The notes below the pieces were generated by a model. The model did not search any database, had not been told where the DNA came from, and saw only the letters and a program-made list of their open reading frames with translations. The position numbers and the translations under genes were made by a program. From Piscinibacter aquaticus (GTDB taxonomy: Bacteria > Pseudomonadota > Gammaproteobacteria > Burkholderiales > Burkholderiaceae_C), in the NCBI GenBank assembly GCA_007994965.1, contig VOPW01000001.1, positions 2,542,001 to 2,606,000 of the forward strand: a DNA stretch of 64,000 nucleotides. The letters are read 5' to 3'. Positions 1 through 10,096 of this stretch are shown one piece after another (position 1 is the stretch's first letter; the number at the start of each line of letters is the position of its first letter).

Positions 1-197
1 TCGTTGTGGATCGGCTGATGCCCGCCACCGACGTCGATGATCGACAGGCGCCGCATGCCGATCTGCGCCGAAGCATCGCGATAGACACCCTGGTCGTCCG
101 GACCGCGATGCACGATCTGCCGGCACATGGATTCGACGACGCCGCCGCCGAAGGGCAGCGTGCCGCCCACTGCAAAAACACCCGCGATACCACACAT
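1..197 (-). CDS. asnB: Asparagine synthase (glutamine-hydrolysing), N-terminal fragment
   Basis: Only the first 65 or so codons are inside the window; the rest lies beyond position 1. The protein begins MCGIAGVFA, so Cys2 is the nucleophile of a class II glutamine amidotransferase domain. HRGPDDQG and the RRLSIID motif follow, both typical of AsnB. The ATG at 195-197 lies 7 bases past the stop of the upstream glycosyltransferase, so it belongs to the same minus-strand exopolysaccharide operon. AsnB homologues in such loci often amidate sugars or peptides instead of making free asparagine. The substrate cannot be read from this fragment. Confidence 0.88.
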   Translation of the reverse strand, partial: MCGIAGVFAVGGTLPFGGGVVESMCRQIVHRGPDDQGVYRDASAQIGMRRLSIIDVGGGHQPIHN

Positions 198-204
198 GGC
201 TGCC

Positions 205-1389
205 TCAGTGCTGCGAGGCGGGCTCGCCGAGCCCGCGACCGTAAAGCCGGATCAGGCTGTCGCCGACATGGCGAATGGAGGCGCGCGACTGCACCATGGC
301 CAGGGCCTGGGCGCTCATCGTCGCCATCGCCTCCTGCGACGCATCGCAGGCACGACGCAGGGCATCGACGTACGAGTCTTCGTCGCCCGGCGTGAAGATC
401 CAGCCGGTGCGGCCCTCGACGATGAAGTCCTCGTTGCCGCTGACCCGCGACCCGAGCACCGGCAGGCCGGACGACATGTATTCGAGCAGCGGTTGGACAG
501 GCCCTCGTGCAGGGATGCCAGCAGGCCGAAGTCGGCCAGCTGAAGGAAGGTCTCGGGCTGCTTGGTGGGGCCGAGAAACTTCACCTGATCGGAGATGCCG
601 AGCAATTCGCACAGCCGCTCGAGGCTGGGCTGCAGCGATCCGTTGCCGACCACGAGCAGCAGCGCGTCGTCACGGCTCTGCAGGACCCGCGCCCAGCCGC
701 GAAGCATCAGCTCGACGCCCTTTTCCCACTCGAGGCGACCCACGTAGATCCCGACCAGCCGCCGCTCGCCGCACAGGGCGCGGCGGCGCTCGTCGCGGCC
801 TCCACTGGCGCGGAAGCGCTCGATGTCGACGGCGTTGGCGATCAGCGCAACCTTGCTCGCATCGAAGCCGGATTCCACCAGCATGCGGCCGATCCGCGAG
901 CTGGTGGCACGGTAGGCCGTGGCGGCGCATCGCCCACTTGCGCAGCCGGGTCGGCCACCCGGGATGCGCGTCGAGGATTCCGCCACGCATCTCGGTCATG
1001 CCGGTGAGCTTCACGAAGACCGGCTTTCCGAGCAGAGGCCCGACCGGGCAGCAGACCGCGGACATGTTGCCGGCGATGTGTGAATGGATCACGTCGTAGG
1101 TGCCTCGCCGGCGCACGAGCAGCAGCGCCAGGGCGATCAACAGCCACAACGAGCCCAGCAGCTTGACGCGGGGATAGCGGATGCGGGTGATCGGAAAGCC
1201 CGCGACCACGTCTTCCGCCTTCTGCGCCGCCCAGTGAACCATCGGCGTGACGACCGACACCGGGATGCCGCGGCGCTGGAACTCAATGCCAAGGGTCTGA
1301 ACCTGCGACTCGGCACCGCCGCCGCCTTTGGTCGGCAGCCCGCTCTCCAGCACCATCAGCACGCGCGGCGCTTTCTCAGGGTTGGTCAT
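205..1389 (-). CDS. GT4-family glycosyltransferase (frameshifted)
   Basis: A retaining, GT-B fold glycosyltransferase for exopolysaccharide assembly. The N-terminal part has the glycine-rich acceptor-side loop (GGGGAES) and the IHSHIAGN segment. The middle has IYVGRLEWEKGVE, the usual start of the nucleotide-sugar domain. The C-terminal part has LEYMSSGLPVLGSRVSGNED and the E-x7-E region (NEDFIVEGRTG). Reading these in one protein needs frame changes near 900 and near 490, giving about 394 residues, normal for the family. The start overlaps the end of the asparagine-synthase-like gene by 14 bases, and the stop is 7 bases from the next start. The sugar specificity is unknown. Confidence 0.85.
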
Positions 1390-3221
1390 CGACGAACTCC
1401 CTGTGCCAGAGCTCCAGCATCATGAGCGAGTGGATCTCGGGCGAGTGATCCCAGGCGCCGGACTGATGGCGCCGGATCAGGTGGCGGATGAAGTCGGGCT
1501 GGGCGTAGCCCCGCTGGAGCGCACGATCGGACAGCACCACGTCGTGGGCGAGCGCACCGTAGGGCCCGTTGCGGCGCAGCCAGACGCTGATGGGCAGGCC
1601 GAAGCCCTGCTTCTTCTTCTTGCGGATGGCCTCCGGCAGCACGTGCTCGGTCGCCAGCTTGAACAGATGCCGCTTGTTGTTGCCGCGCACCTTGTCGGAA
1701 CCCGGCAGCCGCCCGGTGAACTCGATCAGACGCGGATCGAGGTAGGGGAACATCACGTCCACACCGGCACTGCGGGCAGCGCGCACCACCTTGACGACGT
1801 CGTTGTCGGCGATGGTCATCTTCAGGTCCAGGTACATCAGACGGTGCAGCGTGCAGTCCGCGCTGGCCTGGGCGTAGATGCGCCGTTGCACGTCCAGCGC
1901 GTCGTCGATGCCGACGCGCGAGCGGAAATCAGCGCTCAGCAGTTCGTCGAAGTGATCCGAAGCGAACGAGTCGTCGCTGTAGAAGCGGTCGGGGTTGGGC
2001 AGGCTTGCGCGGTGGACGAAGTTCTTGACGCGGTTGGCGAATCGGCTGTCGCTGCCCTTGAGCATGGCGGCGGCACCGTGGCCGAGACCGCGAACCCAGG
2101 CGGGTGCCGTGTGGAAGGCCTCGAAGATCTTGTCCTTGAAGTAGCGCTCGTTGCCGCCGAAGATCTCGTCGCCGCCGTCGCCGGCGATCATCATCGAGAC
2201 GCCGGTGTCGGCCGCGATGCGGGCGCAGTAGTAGGTCGGGATGGCCGACGCGTTGCCGAACGGCTCGTCGTAGGCCCGCACCAGCTGGCCAATGGCCTGC
2301 ACGGCATCGGCCTCGCTGACCCGGTACTCGTGCGGGTTCAAGCCGAATGCCGGCTGGCGATCTGCGAGAAGCCGAGTTCGTCGTAGCCCTGCTCGGCGAA
2401 GCCGATCGAGAAGCTGTCCACCGGGCGATCGTGCGCACGCGCCAGGATGCCGTTGATGCTGGAGCTGTCGGTCCCGCCGCTCAGGAAGGTGCCCCAGCCC
2501 TGCGAATCCGCGCAGCGGTAGTCTCGTACCGTGGTCTCGATGCTTTCGCGCAGCGCCGCCACGCGCGACGCTTCGTCGCCGCCGAGATCGGCCGGGTAGC
2601 GGGCATCCCAGTAGGTACGAGACTGCTCTCGCCCATTGTCGAGGCGCCACTCCGTGGCCGCCGGCAGCTTGCCGACGCCCTGGATGGCAGTGGTCGGCGC
2701 GGCGACGTACGAAAAATTGAGGAACTGGTACACCGCTGCCGGATCGACCTTGCGCTCGACGAGGCCAGAACGCAGGATCAGGCGCAGATCGGAGGCCAGC
2801 AGCCAGCCACCCGCCACGCGGGCGTGATAGATCGGTGAAGTGCGGAACGGATCGGTGCGCGCCACCACCGTGCGCTCGCGCAGGTTCCACAGCACGTGAC
2901 TGTAGCGACCGAGTCGCACGTCGAACGGCTGCGCGGGCCCGCCAACCAGTCGTCGAGCAACTGTGCGCTCGCGGTCGTGCTCCCGGCGAGCGTGCCGCCA
3001 TGGCAGGGCGCGCGGCCCATCGCCACGCCGCCGATGTCGCCAGCGCGCACCTCGGCGTCGCCGCGCACCCACAGGACCGCGCCGGGCGGCATCGGCACGG
3101 CGGCCGGGTGGCCGGCACCTGCCACGGGCGGCCACAGGTCCGCGTCGGCGAGCCTTTCGAAGTTCGGCTCCGCGCCGGGAGTGCCCGTCCAGAAAATGAA
3201 GTCTGCGAGTCCGCTTGACAT
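1376..3221 (-). CDS. Asparagine-synthase-like protein lacking the N-terminal Cys (frameshifted)
   Basis: The C-terminal two thirds is an AsnB-type ATP pyrophosphatase domain: SGGTDSSS is the PP-loop, followed by IAGDGGDEIFGGNERYF and the KKKKQGFGLP region near the C terminus. The N terminus (MSSGLADFIFWTG) occupies the place of the glutaminase domain but has no Cys at position 2 or nearby, so glutamine hydrolysis is unlikely. It may use ammonia or a partner amidotransferase, possibly the intact AsnB at the window edge. Frame changes near 2940 and 2345 are needed; the reconstructed length is about 614 residues. It sits between the GT2 and GT4 genes, and a polysaccharide amidation role is inference. 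Confidence 0.8.
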
Positions 3222-3264
3222 GTCAGGAGGATGATTGAAAGGAGCAGGGCCAGGGCGGCGCTGC

Positions 3265-4425
3265 TCAGGGGTTCGATGCGCGGCTCCCCGCAGCGGAGGC
3301 TCGCCACAGGTGCGCCCGCCGGTTGGAGACGAACTCGACCAGTCCGAGAACGGCGAACCAGTTCAGCGACAGGAACGCCGCACACAGGCGCACGAGGCGA
3401 AAGCGAAGCGCGGCCGGCACCAGCAGGCCGATGCTCGCCAGACCATAGAAAGCCATCTGCAGCGCGAACGCGATCGCATAGGGCCACGGCTGAGCGAGCA
3501 GGAAAAGGTTCGTCAGCAATGTGGCGAGCATCAGCCAGGGACCGAGCAGCCGCAGGACCTTGTGCGAAAGAAACTGCCACCACAGCGGATGTCCGCCCGG
3601 CAGCACCCACGAGGGATGGCGCACGAGCAGCTGGAAGTTGCCGGCGAGCGTGCGGGTCTTGCGCACGCGCTCGAGCGAGGCGTTGCGCGACGGCATGTCG
3701 TAGGCGATGGCGCGGTGATCGAACACCACGCGACCGCCTGCGGCCATTGCGATCATCGGGATCTCGACATCGTCGAGGATGGTGTCGGCCGGAATCGGTC
3801 GAAAGGCACGGCGCCGGATCGCGTAGATCGCTCCCGTCACCCCCGGCACGGAGTGGAAAGCTGCCTCGGCGCGACGGATGGCCTTCTCGTAACGCCAGTA
3901 CGCGTCCACACCCTGGCCGAAATCCGCCTGCCCCGACTGCCCGAAGACGAGTTCGCCGCTGACCGCCACCACCGCGGGGTCGGCCAGGTTCTCGAGCAGC
4001 CGGCGAACCGCATCCGGCGAGAGCATCTGCCGCGCGTCGTTCATGACGAGGAATTCCTCGTCGCAGGCTTCGACCGCGTCGTTCAGGCAGGCCGCCTTGC
4101 CGCGTCGCTCGGCAAAGGCCAGCACCTGCACGCGGGGCCCCGCGGCGCGCGCGACGGCGACCGTGTCATCGGTCGAGCCATCCGACGCGACCAGGATGCG
4201 CAGCCGATCGCTGGGGTAGTCCTGCCCGAGAAGCGTTTCGAGCTTGGCGGCAAGCCGGGCCGACTCGTTGTGCGCGACCAGGATCACCGCCGCCACGCGC
4301 GGCTCGTGAGGTGCCAGTGCCACAGGCAGCGGGCGCACGGCGGCCAGCACCCGCACCAGCAGCGGGTACCCGGCATACGCATAGAAGAGCAGCGCCATGC
4401 TGCCCCAGAAGAGGAGTTCGATCAT
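3265..4425 (-). CDS. GT2-family glycosyltransferase, poly-GlcNAc synthase-like
   Basis: An intact 386-residue membrane glycosyltransferase. An N-terminal hydrophobic segment (about residues 3-30) precedes a GT-A domain with VILVAHNES, the nucleotide-binding ASDGSTDDT (DxD-like aspartates) and MNDARQ, then the acceptor-side DDVEIPM. Two or more membrane segments follow (residues about 290-365). Its ATG overlaps the stop of the deacetylase (ATGA at 4422-4425), so the two are translationally coupled. The GT2 plus deacetylase pairing recalls PgaC/PgaB of poly-N-acetylglucosamine synthesis, but the polymer made here is unknown. Confidence 0.87.
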   Translation of the reverse strand: MIELLFWGSMALLFYAYAGYPLLVRVLAAVRPLPVALAPHEPRVAAVILVAHNESARLAAKLETLLGQDYPSDRLRILVASDGSTDDTVAVARAAGPRVQVLAFAERRGKAACLNDAVEACDEEFLVMNDARQMLSPDAVRRLLENLADPAVVAVSGELVFGQSGQADFGQGVDAYWRYEKAIRRAEAAFHSVPGVTGAIYAIRRRAFRPIPADTILDDVEIPMIAMAAGGRVVFDHRAIAYDMPSRNASLERVRKTRTLAGNFQLLVRHPSWVLPGGHPLWWQFLSHKVLRLLGPWLMLATLLTNLFLLAQPWPYAIAFALQMAFYGLASIGLLVPAALRFRLVRLCAAFLSLNWFAVLGLVEFVSNRRAHLWRASAAGSRASNP

Positions 4426-5197
4426 CGCCCGGCCAGGAGAGCCGACCGGAGCTTGTCGTACGCCCCATTGCCGAGCAACCCCTTACCCGCGCGGAGCAGT
4501 TCGTATCGCAGCGTGCTTGCCAAAACTTCACGCGGCCGGCGGGCCATCCAGCCCTGCGCGCGAGGGGCCGTCGTGCCGCGCAGGATGGCGAACCGAGGCA
4601 CCTCGCCGTCCGCGCTGCGCCAGACGCCCACCCGCGAGGAGCACACGGCGTCGTAGCCCAGCCTCCGCGCCGTGTCCACCAGCCCGGGCGCGACGCGCCC
4701 GCCGGTGGTGCGAACAGCGTGACCGCACGTCCCAGTCCGTCTTCGAGGATCTGCTTGGAGCGTCGCAGTTCGTCCTCGACGCCGGCCGCATCGAGTTCGT
4801 CCAGGTAGCGGTGCTGGTGCCCATGAGACTGGATGGACATGCCCGCCGCCGCCATCGCGCGAAGCTCAGGCCAGCCGAGGAAACCCGGCCGGCCCACATG
4901 GGCGCTGTTGACGAAGAAGTCCGCACTGCCGCCCGCCTCATGCAGCGCCTGCGCAGCCCACGCATTGCTGGCGTGTCCGTCATCGAACGTGAAGGCCACG
5001 GCATCGCTGCGCGGCGCGTCGAGCAGCGCCCGCACGCTGACGACGGCCAGCCCGCATTGCCGGGCGAGTTCCAGGTGGCGACCGAAGGTGCGCCGGCTGA
5101 CCGCATAGTGCAGATCGGCGCCAGCCGGCGCTTCGCCATCGTCGACGATGGCGTGGTACATCAGAACGGAAACGGGCGGCCGGGGCATGGTCTTCAT
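4422..5197 (-). CDS. Polysaccharide deacetylase, NodB family (frameshifted)
   Basis: A carbohydrate esterase family 4 type enzyme that would remove N- or O-acetyl groups from a glycan. It has SVLMYHAI at the N terminus, the catalytic/metal motif TFDDGHAS (about residue 70) and the metal-binding SHGHQHRYL (about residue 122). A frame change near 4690 joins the NodB core to the conserved end (RLGYDAVCSSRVG), giving about 258 residues. No signal peptide is evident, so it may be cytoplasmic or act on a lipid-linked unit. It overlaps the flippase stop (ATGA at 5194-5197) and the GT2 start. Confidence 0.85.
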
Positions 5198-6691
5198 CCT
5201 TGAGGGTTCGGGCGGCGACCCAGTCGGCCAGCCAATGCCGATGCTGCGCTGCGCAGCCGCTGGCGCAGCATCGCGTCGCTGGCCAGCGCCAGCGGCACGA
5301 AGACCGACACGACCGCCGCACCGCGCGCAGGGCCGTCAGCGCATCCGCGCGGAAGCCGATGTGGCTCGCTATCCACCAACCCAGCGCGGCCGCCGGCACG
5401 AACTTGGCGATCGCCGCCCAGGGCAGCGGCACGGCGAGTGTGCCGCGGCCGAGCAGCATCGAGGCCAGCAACAGTGCGGCGTAGCTCACGAGGGTTGCCG
5501 CCGCGGAGCCGGTGATGCCCCAGGCCGGAACCCACAGCAGGTTCAGACCGATGTTCAACGCTGCGGCCACAGCCACCAGCAGCATGATCAGCCTGCTGCG
5601 CTTGCGCAGGTACAAGCCCGCCCCGCAGACCATCACCGCCCCTTCGAGCGACATGCCGGCGATGACCCAGGGCACCACGACTTCGCCTTCGCGATACTTG
5701 GCCGACGCCAGAACGGCCAGCACCTCGCCGCCGGTGGCCGCGGTCACCGCGACCACGAGTGACGCCGCGGCCACGTAGACGTGCAGGAAGCGACGCAGGA
5801 AGTCAGCGGTTGCCTCGGCGCCCTGCTCTTCCCAGATGCGCGAGTAGGTCGGCAGGGCGGCTGCGGCGAATGAAGACAGCGCCAGCAGGCGGACGTAGTC
5901 GCACATGTTGTAGGCCGCGACGTACACGCCCAGAGGCTGGGCGCCGAGCAGTGACTGGATGACGTAGCGGTCACCCATCGCCAGAACCTGCGCACCGAGT
6001 TCGTAGCCGGCCATCGGAATGCCGAACGCCAGCATTCCACGGAACAGCCGCCGGTCGAACAGGGCGGGTCTGACCTCGAAGCGGCGGAACAGCCAGATGC
6101 CGATCCACAGCACACCCAGAACCTCCGTGACCACGGTGGCCGCATAGAACCCCACAGATCACGCGAGACCCAGAACAGGACACCGAAGATGACCGCCAGG
6201 CCGACGTAGCGCCGGACCACGCCGAAGAGCGCGAGCAGGCCGCTCAGCTCCTGGGCGCGGATCTGGTTGAGCAGCGCGCTCTCGAGCACCCGCACGAGCA
6301 CCAGAACCGAGGTGAAGGCCATCAGCGGCGCGACCAGCGGATCGTTCCACCACGTGGCGGGAATGAGCAGCGTGGCGGCCAGCCAGCCGAGCGTGACAAC
6401 CAGCCCCAGCGCGCCCATGCCGACCACCACGGTGGAGGCATAGCCGTTCATGTCGACACCGTGCTTGCCGGCCCTGACTTCGCTGTAGAAGCGCAGCGCC
6501 GCGTTGCCCAGCCCGAGCTTGGCCACGCCGACCAGGATGGCCAGCGCCGAGCTCACGAGGTTCATCACGCCGTACTCTTCGACGCTGAGAAGACGCGTCA
6601 GCAGCGGGAACGACACGACGCTGGCCAGCGTCACCAGGACGCTGGCCAGCGTGTAGTAGGAGAGGTGCTTCGAGAAGCCGGTCGTCGCCAT
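5194..6691 (-). CDS. Oligosaccharide flippase, Wzx/MATE-like (frameshifted)
   Basis: A polytopic inner-membrane protein expected to flip lipid-linked repeat units. About a dozen hydrophobic segments can be seen, starting with LASVLVTLASVVSFPLLTRLL and the MNLVSSALAIL segment typical of Polysacc_synt proteins. Later segments include MLAFGIPMAGYELG and LIMLLVAVAAALNIGLNLLW. Frame changes near 6155 and 5310 are needed; the reconstructed length is about 499 residues. I chose the ATG at 6691 (MATTGFSKH) over the in-frame ATG at 6727 because the family motif starts right after it. It is coupled to the deacetylase by ATGA. Confidence 0.85.
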
Positions 6692-6737
6692 GCCGTGGTG
6701 AGCGGTGCAGCCGTTGCCGGCCGGCACGCAGCGTGCG

Positions 6738-7589
6738 CTACAGCGCCGAGACAGAGCCGGTCGGCCCCGTGCTCTCGTTGAGTTCGATGCGCAGTTCGTG
6801 CGCGGTGGCCGCCACCTCCCGCGCCGAGATGGTTTCTGTCGGACTCAGGTAGTACGACAGCAGCAGCCTGTTGCACAGCACGTTGATCCGGCGCGGCACG
6901 CCGCCGGTGGCCTCGAAGATGCGCTGGAACGCGTCAGGGGTGAATGCCGGATTCACGCCCTTCCATCCCACGTGGCGCAGCCTGTGCTCGACGTAGCCGC
7001 GGACCTCGTCGGCGCTCAGCGGGCCGAGGTGGCACGAGGCGATCACACGCTGGCGCAGCTGCTCGAGCGAATCGGAGCGCAGCTTCTGCCGCAGTTCCGG
7101 CTGGCCGACCAGGAAACTCTGCAGAAGCGCCACGTTGTCCAGCTGGAAATTCGAGAGCATGCGCAGCTCCTCGATCTCACGCGGCCCCAGGTTCTGCGCC
7201 TCGTCCACGATCAGCAGCGCGCGCCTGCCCGTGGCCGCCAGCGCGGTCAGGAAGGCCTCGAGGCGCGAGATCCACTGGGCCTTCGAGTTGCCGTCGATCG
7301 GGATGCCGAAGGCCGCGCAGATCGACTGCAGCAGTTCCTTGCACTCCAGCTGGGTGTTGACGATCTGCGCGGCCACCACGTCCTGGTCGAGTCCTTGCAG
7401 CAGCGTGCGGACCAGCGTCGTCTTGCCCGCACCGATCTCCCCGGTGACGACGATGAAACCCTCGCGCTGGTGGACGCCGAACTTGAGATAGGCGAGCGCA
7501 TTCCCGTGACCCTTGCTCTCGAAGTAGAAGCTGGGATCGGGGCTGAGCTGGAAGGGCGGGCCGCTGAAGCCCAGATGAGACTCGAACAT
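6738..7589 (-). CDS. XrtA/PEP-CTERM locus-associated ATPase (ExeA-like AAA)
   Basis: An intact 283-residue AAA ATPase of the ExeA/GspA type. It has Walker A GEIGAGKTT (about residue 52), Walker B LLIVDEAQNL (about 127) and the sensor/arginine region GVPRRINVLCNRLLLS near the C terminus. The N-terminal MFESHLGFSGPPFQLSPDP is characteristic of the exosortase-A associated ATPase (TIGR03015 type, from memory). It lies 8 bases downstream of the outer-membrane protein gene, within the run of XrtA-linked exopolysaccharide genes. Its precise role in export is not established. Confidence 0.88.
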   Translation of the reverse strand: MFESHLGFSGPPFQLSPDPSFYFESKGHGNALAYLKFGVHQREGFIVVTGEIGAGKTTLVRTLLQGLDQDVVAAQIVNTQLECKELLQSICAAFGIPIDGNSKAQWISRLEAFLTALAATGRRALLIVDEAQNLGPREIEELRMLSNFQLDNVALLQSFLVGQPELRQKLRSDSLEQLRQRVIASCHLGPLSADEVRGYVEHRLRHVGWKGVNPAFTPDAFQRIFEATGGVPRRINVLCNRLLLSYYLSPTETISAREVAATAHELRIELNESTGPTGSVSAL

Positions 7590-7597
7590 GCGTGCCT

Positions 7598-9158
7598 TCA
7601 GAATCGGTGCGACAGCAGGGCCTGCAGGGCATTCTCCCGGAAGGACGCGATGTTGGTGCTGTTGGTCGTCACGGAGCGCCAGTAGGGGCCGAAGGACGCC
7701 TCGGTGCGCGGAGAGAGGTTGACGGTCCAGAAGAAGCGCAGGTCGCGATCCGTCGTCCGCTCGCCGTCACGCACGCCCAGGCCGCGAACTTGCAGCCACC
7801 GGGCACGCGCGGACAAGCGCGAATCACGACCGAGAAGATAGCTGACATTGATCTCCGCGCCGCCTTGCCGGGCGTCGTCGGTGCGCAAGGCGGAGACGAC
7901 AGGCAGCGCATCCGCGGCGGTGAGCTGGCGCAGGCTCTGCGCATACACCGTCAGCGAGGCCGTGGTGCGCGGCGACAGATAGGCGATCGTGGCGCTGCCC
8001 CCGGTGTTGAGCTGCGCATAGCCGGCAAGCAGGTCCAGCGCGCGAGCCAGTTCGTTGGGCAGGCCGCGAGAGGCGAGCAGGCTGTCGACCAGCGCGGCCC
8101 GCTGCGCCGGATCCGGGAACCGCGTCGTGAGGATCGCATTGAGGAAGTCGCCCAGCGTGTCACCGGAGACGGAGCCGACGAGCGACGAGGTCGATGCCGG
8201 CTCGCGCTGCGCCGAAGCCGAGAAGGACCACGATGGCGTGCGATGCGACGCACGGGCCCGGAATCCATTGCCGAAGAATCGGCGCTCGACCTGTGCCTCC
8301 ATGTCCGTGCGCGGACCGGGCACCCAGCGAAGGCCCACGCCGCGGATGTCGTCATTGCGTTCGGCGAGCCGCGATGAGGTTCGCTCGCGCCCGGCGATCA
8401 GGCTGAGCACGAAGTCGTCGAACAAAAGCGCCTGCACCGACGCCCGCGCCGTGTCGAGCTTCCACTCGCCGTCCGGAACATCGGCATAGCGCGTGTCCTG
8501 GCTCTGGACCTCGAGACCGAACCCCAGCGGCCGAGGCCTGCCGCGCAAGGCGATCCGGCCTGTGCTCACCCGCGCGCTGGCGGCATCGTCGTTCTGCACG
8601 TTGGTGCGAGTCTCCTCGAGCGCCGCCTCGAAGTCGATCCTGGGCGTCAGCTCGCGGCGGATGTAGGGCCGGAACTGGAGGTATTCCAGGCGGCGAACGT
8701 TGTTGCCCGCCCCGGGCGAAGAGCGGCCGAGAAACGGATCCACCTCGACCTGACGGACCGAGGCCGAGGCATCGAGGTAGAGCCACCGATCGATCAGGGT
8801 GGAGTTCAGGCCGGCTTCGAGCCGGGGCAGAACTTCGGTCTCCCGCGTACCGTTCACGGAACCCAGCCACTCCAGGCTTCCGACCGGAGTTGAGCGTGTA
8901 ATCCGCCGCCTCGCGCCGAAAACGAAGCCCGGGGGTGAGTCCCAGCAGGACCTCGGATTCCTCCAGACCGCGCGGACGCCCGGCACCATTGCTCGTGGCC
9001 ACGACGCTCGCGTCGATCTGCGCCGATCGCCGCCACACCTGTGCTTCGGCTCCGCCGGCGCCGAGCAGACCAGCGCCGATGAGCAGCAACCATGCGCCAC
9101 TCACCCAGCCTGCATGCGGGCGGCGCCGGGCGCCAGACCAATCAGGCGCCGTAATCAT
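7598..9158 (-). CDS. PEP-CTERM/XrtA system-associated outer-membrane protein (frameshifted)
   Basis: A long beta-rich protein with a signal peptide (hydrophobic LLLIGAGLLGAGGAEA, cleavage before QVW). Many alternating strands with aromatic and charged girdle residues follow, and it ends in LLSHRF, a terminal-Phe outer-membrane barrel signature. The family (TIGR03016 type) sits in exosortase-A exopolysaccharide loci and probably acts in export through the outer membrane. One frame change near 8890 joins the signal-peptide frame to the barrel frame; the reconstructed length is about 519 residues. The start at 9158 overlaps the kinase stop by 17 bases. Confidence 0.8.
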
Positions 9159-10063
9159 CGTATGCGCCGTAGGTGTCGCTCACCGCGCTGCGGTTCAGGA
9201 TCGACGACACGGCAGGCACGGATTCCACGGCGGTGAAGGCTTCCTCCACCTGCGCGGTCGTGGTCTTCGTGGAATCCACGACAACCAGCACTGGCCCACG
9301 CGAGAGGCCAGCACGCGCGATTCGGCCGTCAGCAGCAGGGGGCGCGTCGAACACGATCACCCGGTCGGAGTAGCGGCTGGCCAGTCCTGCAAGCAACCGC
9401 TCCATCGCAGCGCTGGACAGCAGTTCCGTCGAGCGCGAATCGGGCGTGCCCGCCGGCAGAACGGACAGCTTGGGAACATTGGTGCGGAGCATGACATCTG
9501 CCAGGTCGAGGCTCGGGTCGTTCAGGACGTCCAGCAGACCGCGATCGGCTTCGATTCCCAGGCGCGCCGTGACGGATGGCCGCACCACATCGGCATCGAC
9601 CAGCAACACAGAGGTATCCACCTCCATCGCGATGCTCATCGCCGGGTTGACGGCGCAGAAGGTCTTGCCCTCGCCGGCCACGGCACTGGTCACCATGATC
9701 AACGAGGAGCGGCGCGCCGTCTGCTGCGCCTGTTCCTGAGCGTTCTTCAGGAGCGCCCGCTTGATGTGACGGAAGTCCAGCGCCAGCTTGGAGCGGATCG
9801 CGCCAGGAACCAGATAGCCCATGGCTGCCAGACGCTCCAGATCGATGACGACAGAGCGAGACAGTCGCGGCGCCTCGGCGACGCTCGCCTGCCCAACGGC
9901 AGGGGGCGGCGCGAGGAGTCGCCACTGGCGCGGACGCCGGCAGCTGACCGCGCAGCATGGCATCGAAGCGCTCTTCCGGAAGGCCCGCGGCATTCCAAGG
10001 TACGTCGACGCCGGCGCGGCGCAGCTGCTCCAGACGCTTGGTGGCCTGTTCGATGATTCCCAT
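9142..10063 (-). CDS. XrtA-associated tyrosine autokinase (Wzc/EpsG-like, frameshifted)
   Basis: A BY-kinase that controls exopolysaccharide polymerisation and export. Motifs are Walker A SAVAGEGKTF, Walker A' LLVDADVVRP and Walker B VIVFDAPP. The C-terminal tyrosine cluster YGAYDDYGA is the likely autophosphorylation tail. The N-terminal MGIIEQATKRLEQLRRAG is typical of the XrtA-type kinase (TIGR03018). It is a cytoplasmic kinase without the Wzz part, which is encoded by the gene just upstream. One frame change near 9910; about 307 residues. It starts 33 bases after the chain-length regulator stop. Confidence 0.87.
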
Positions 10064-10096
10064 GGGTCCGATGTCAGTGCGTGGCCGGCAGGCCGA

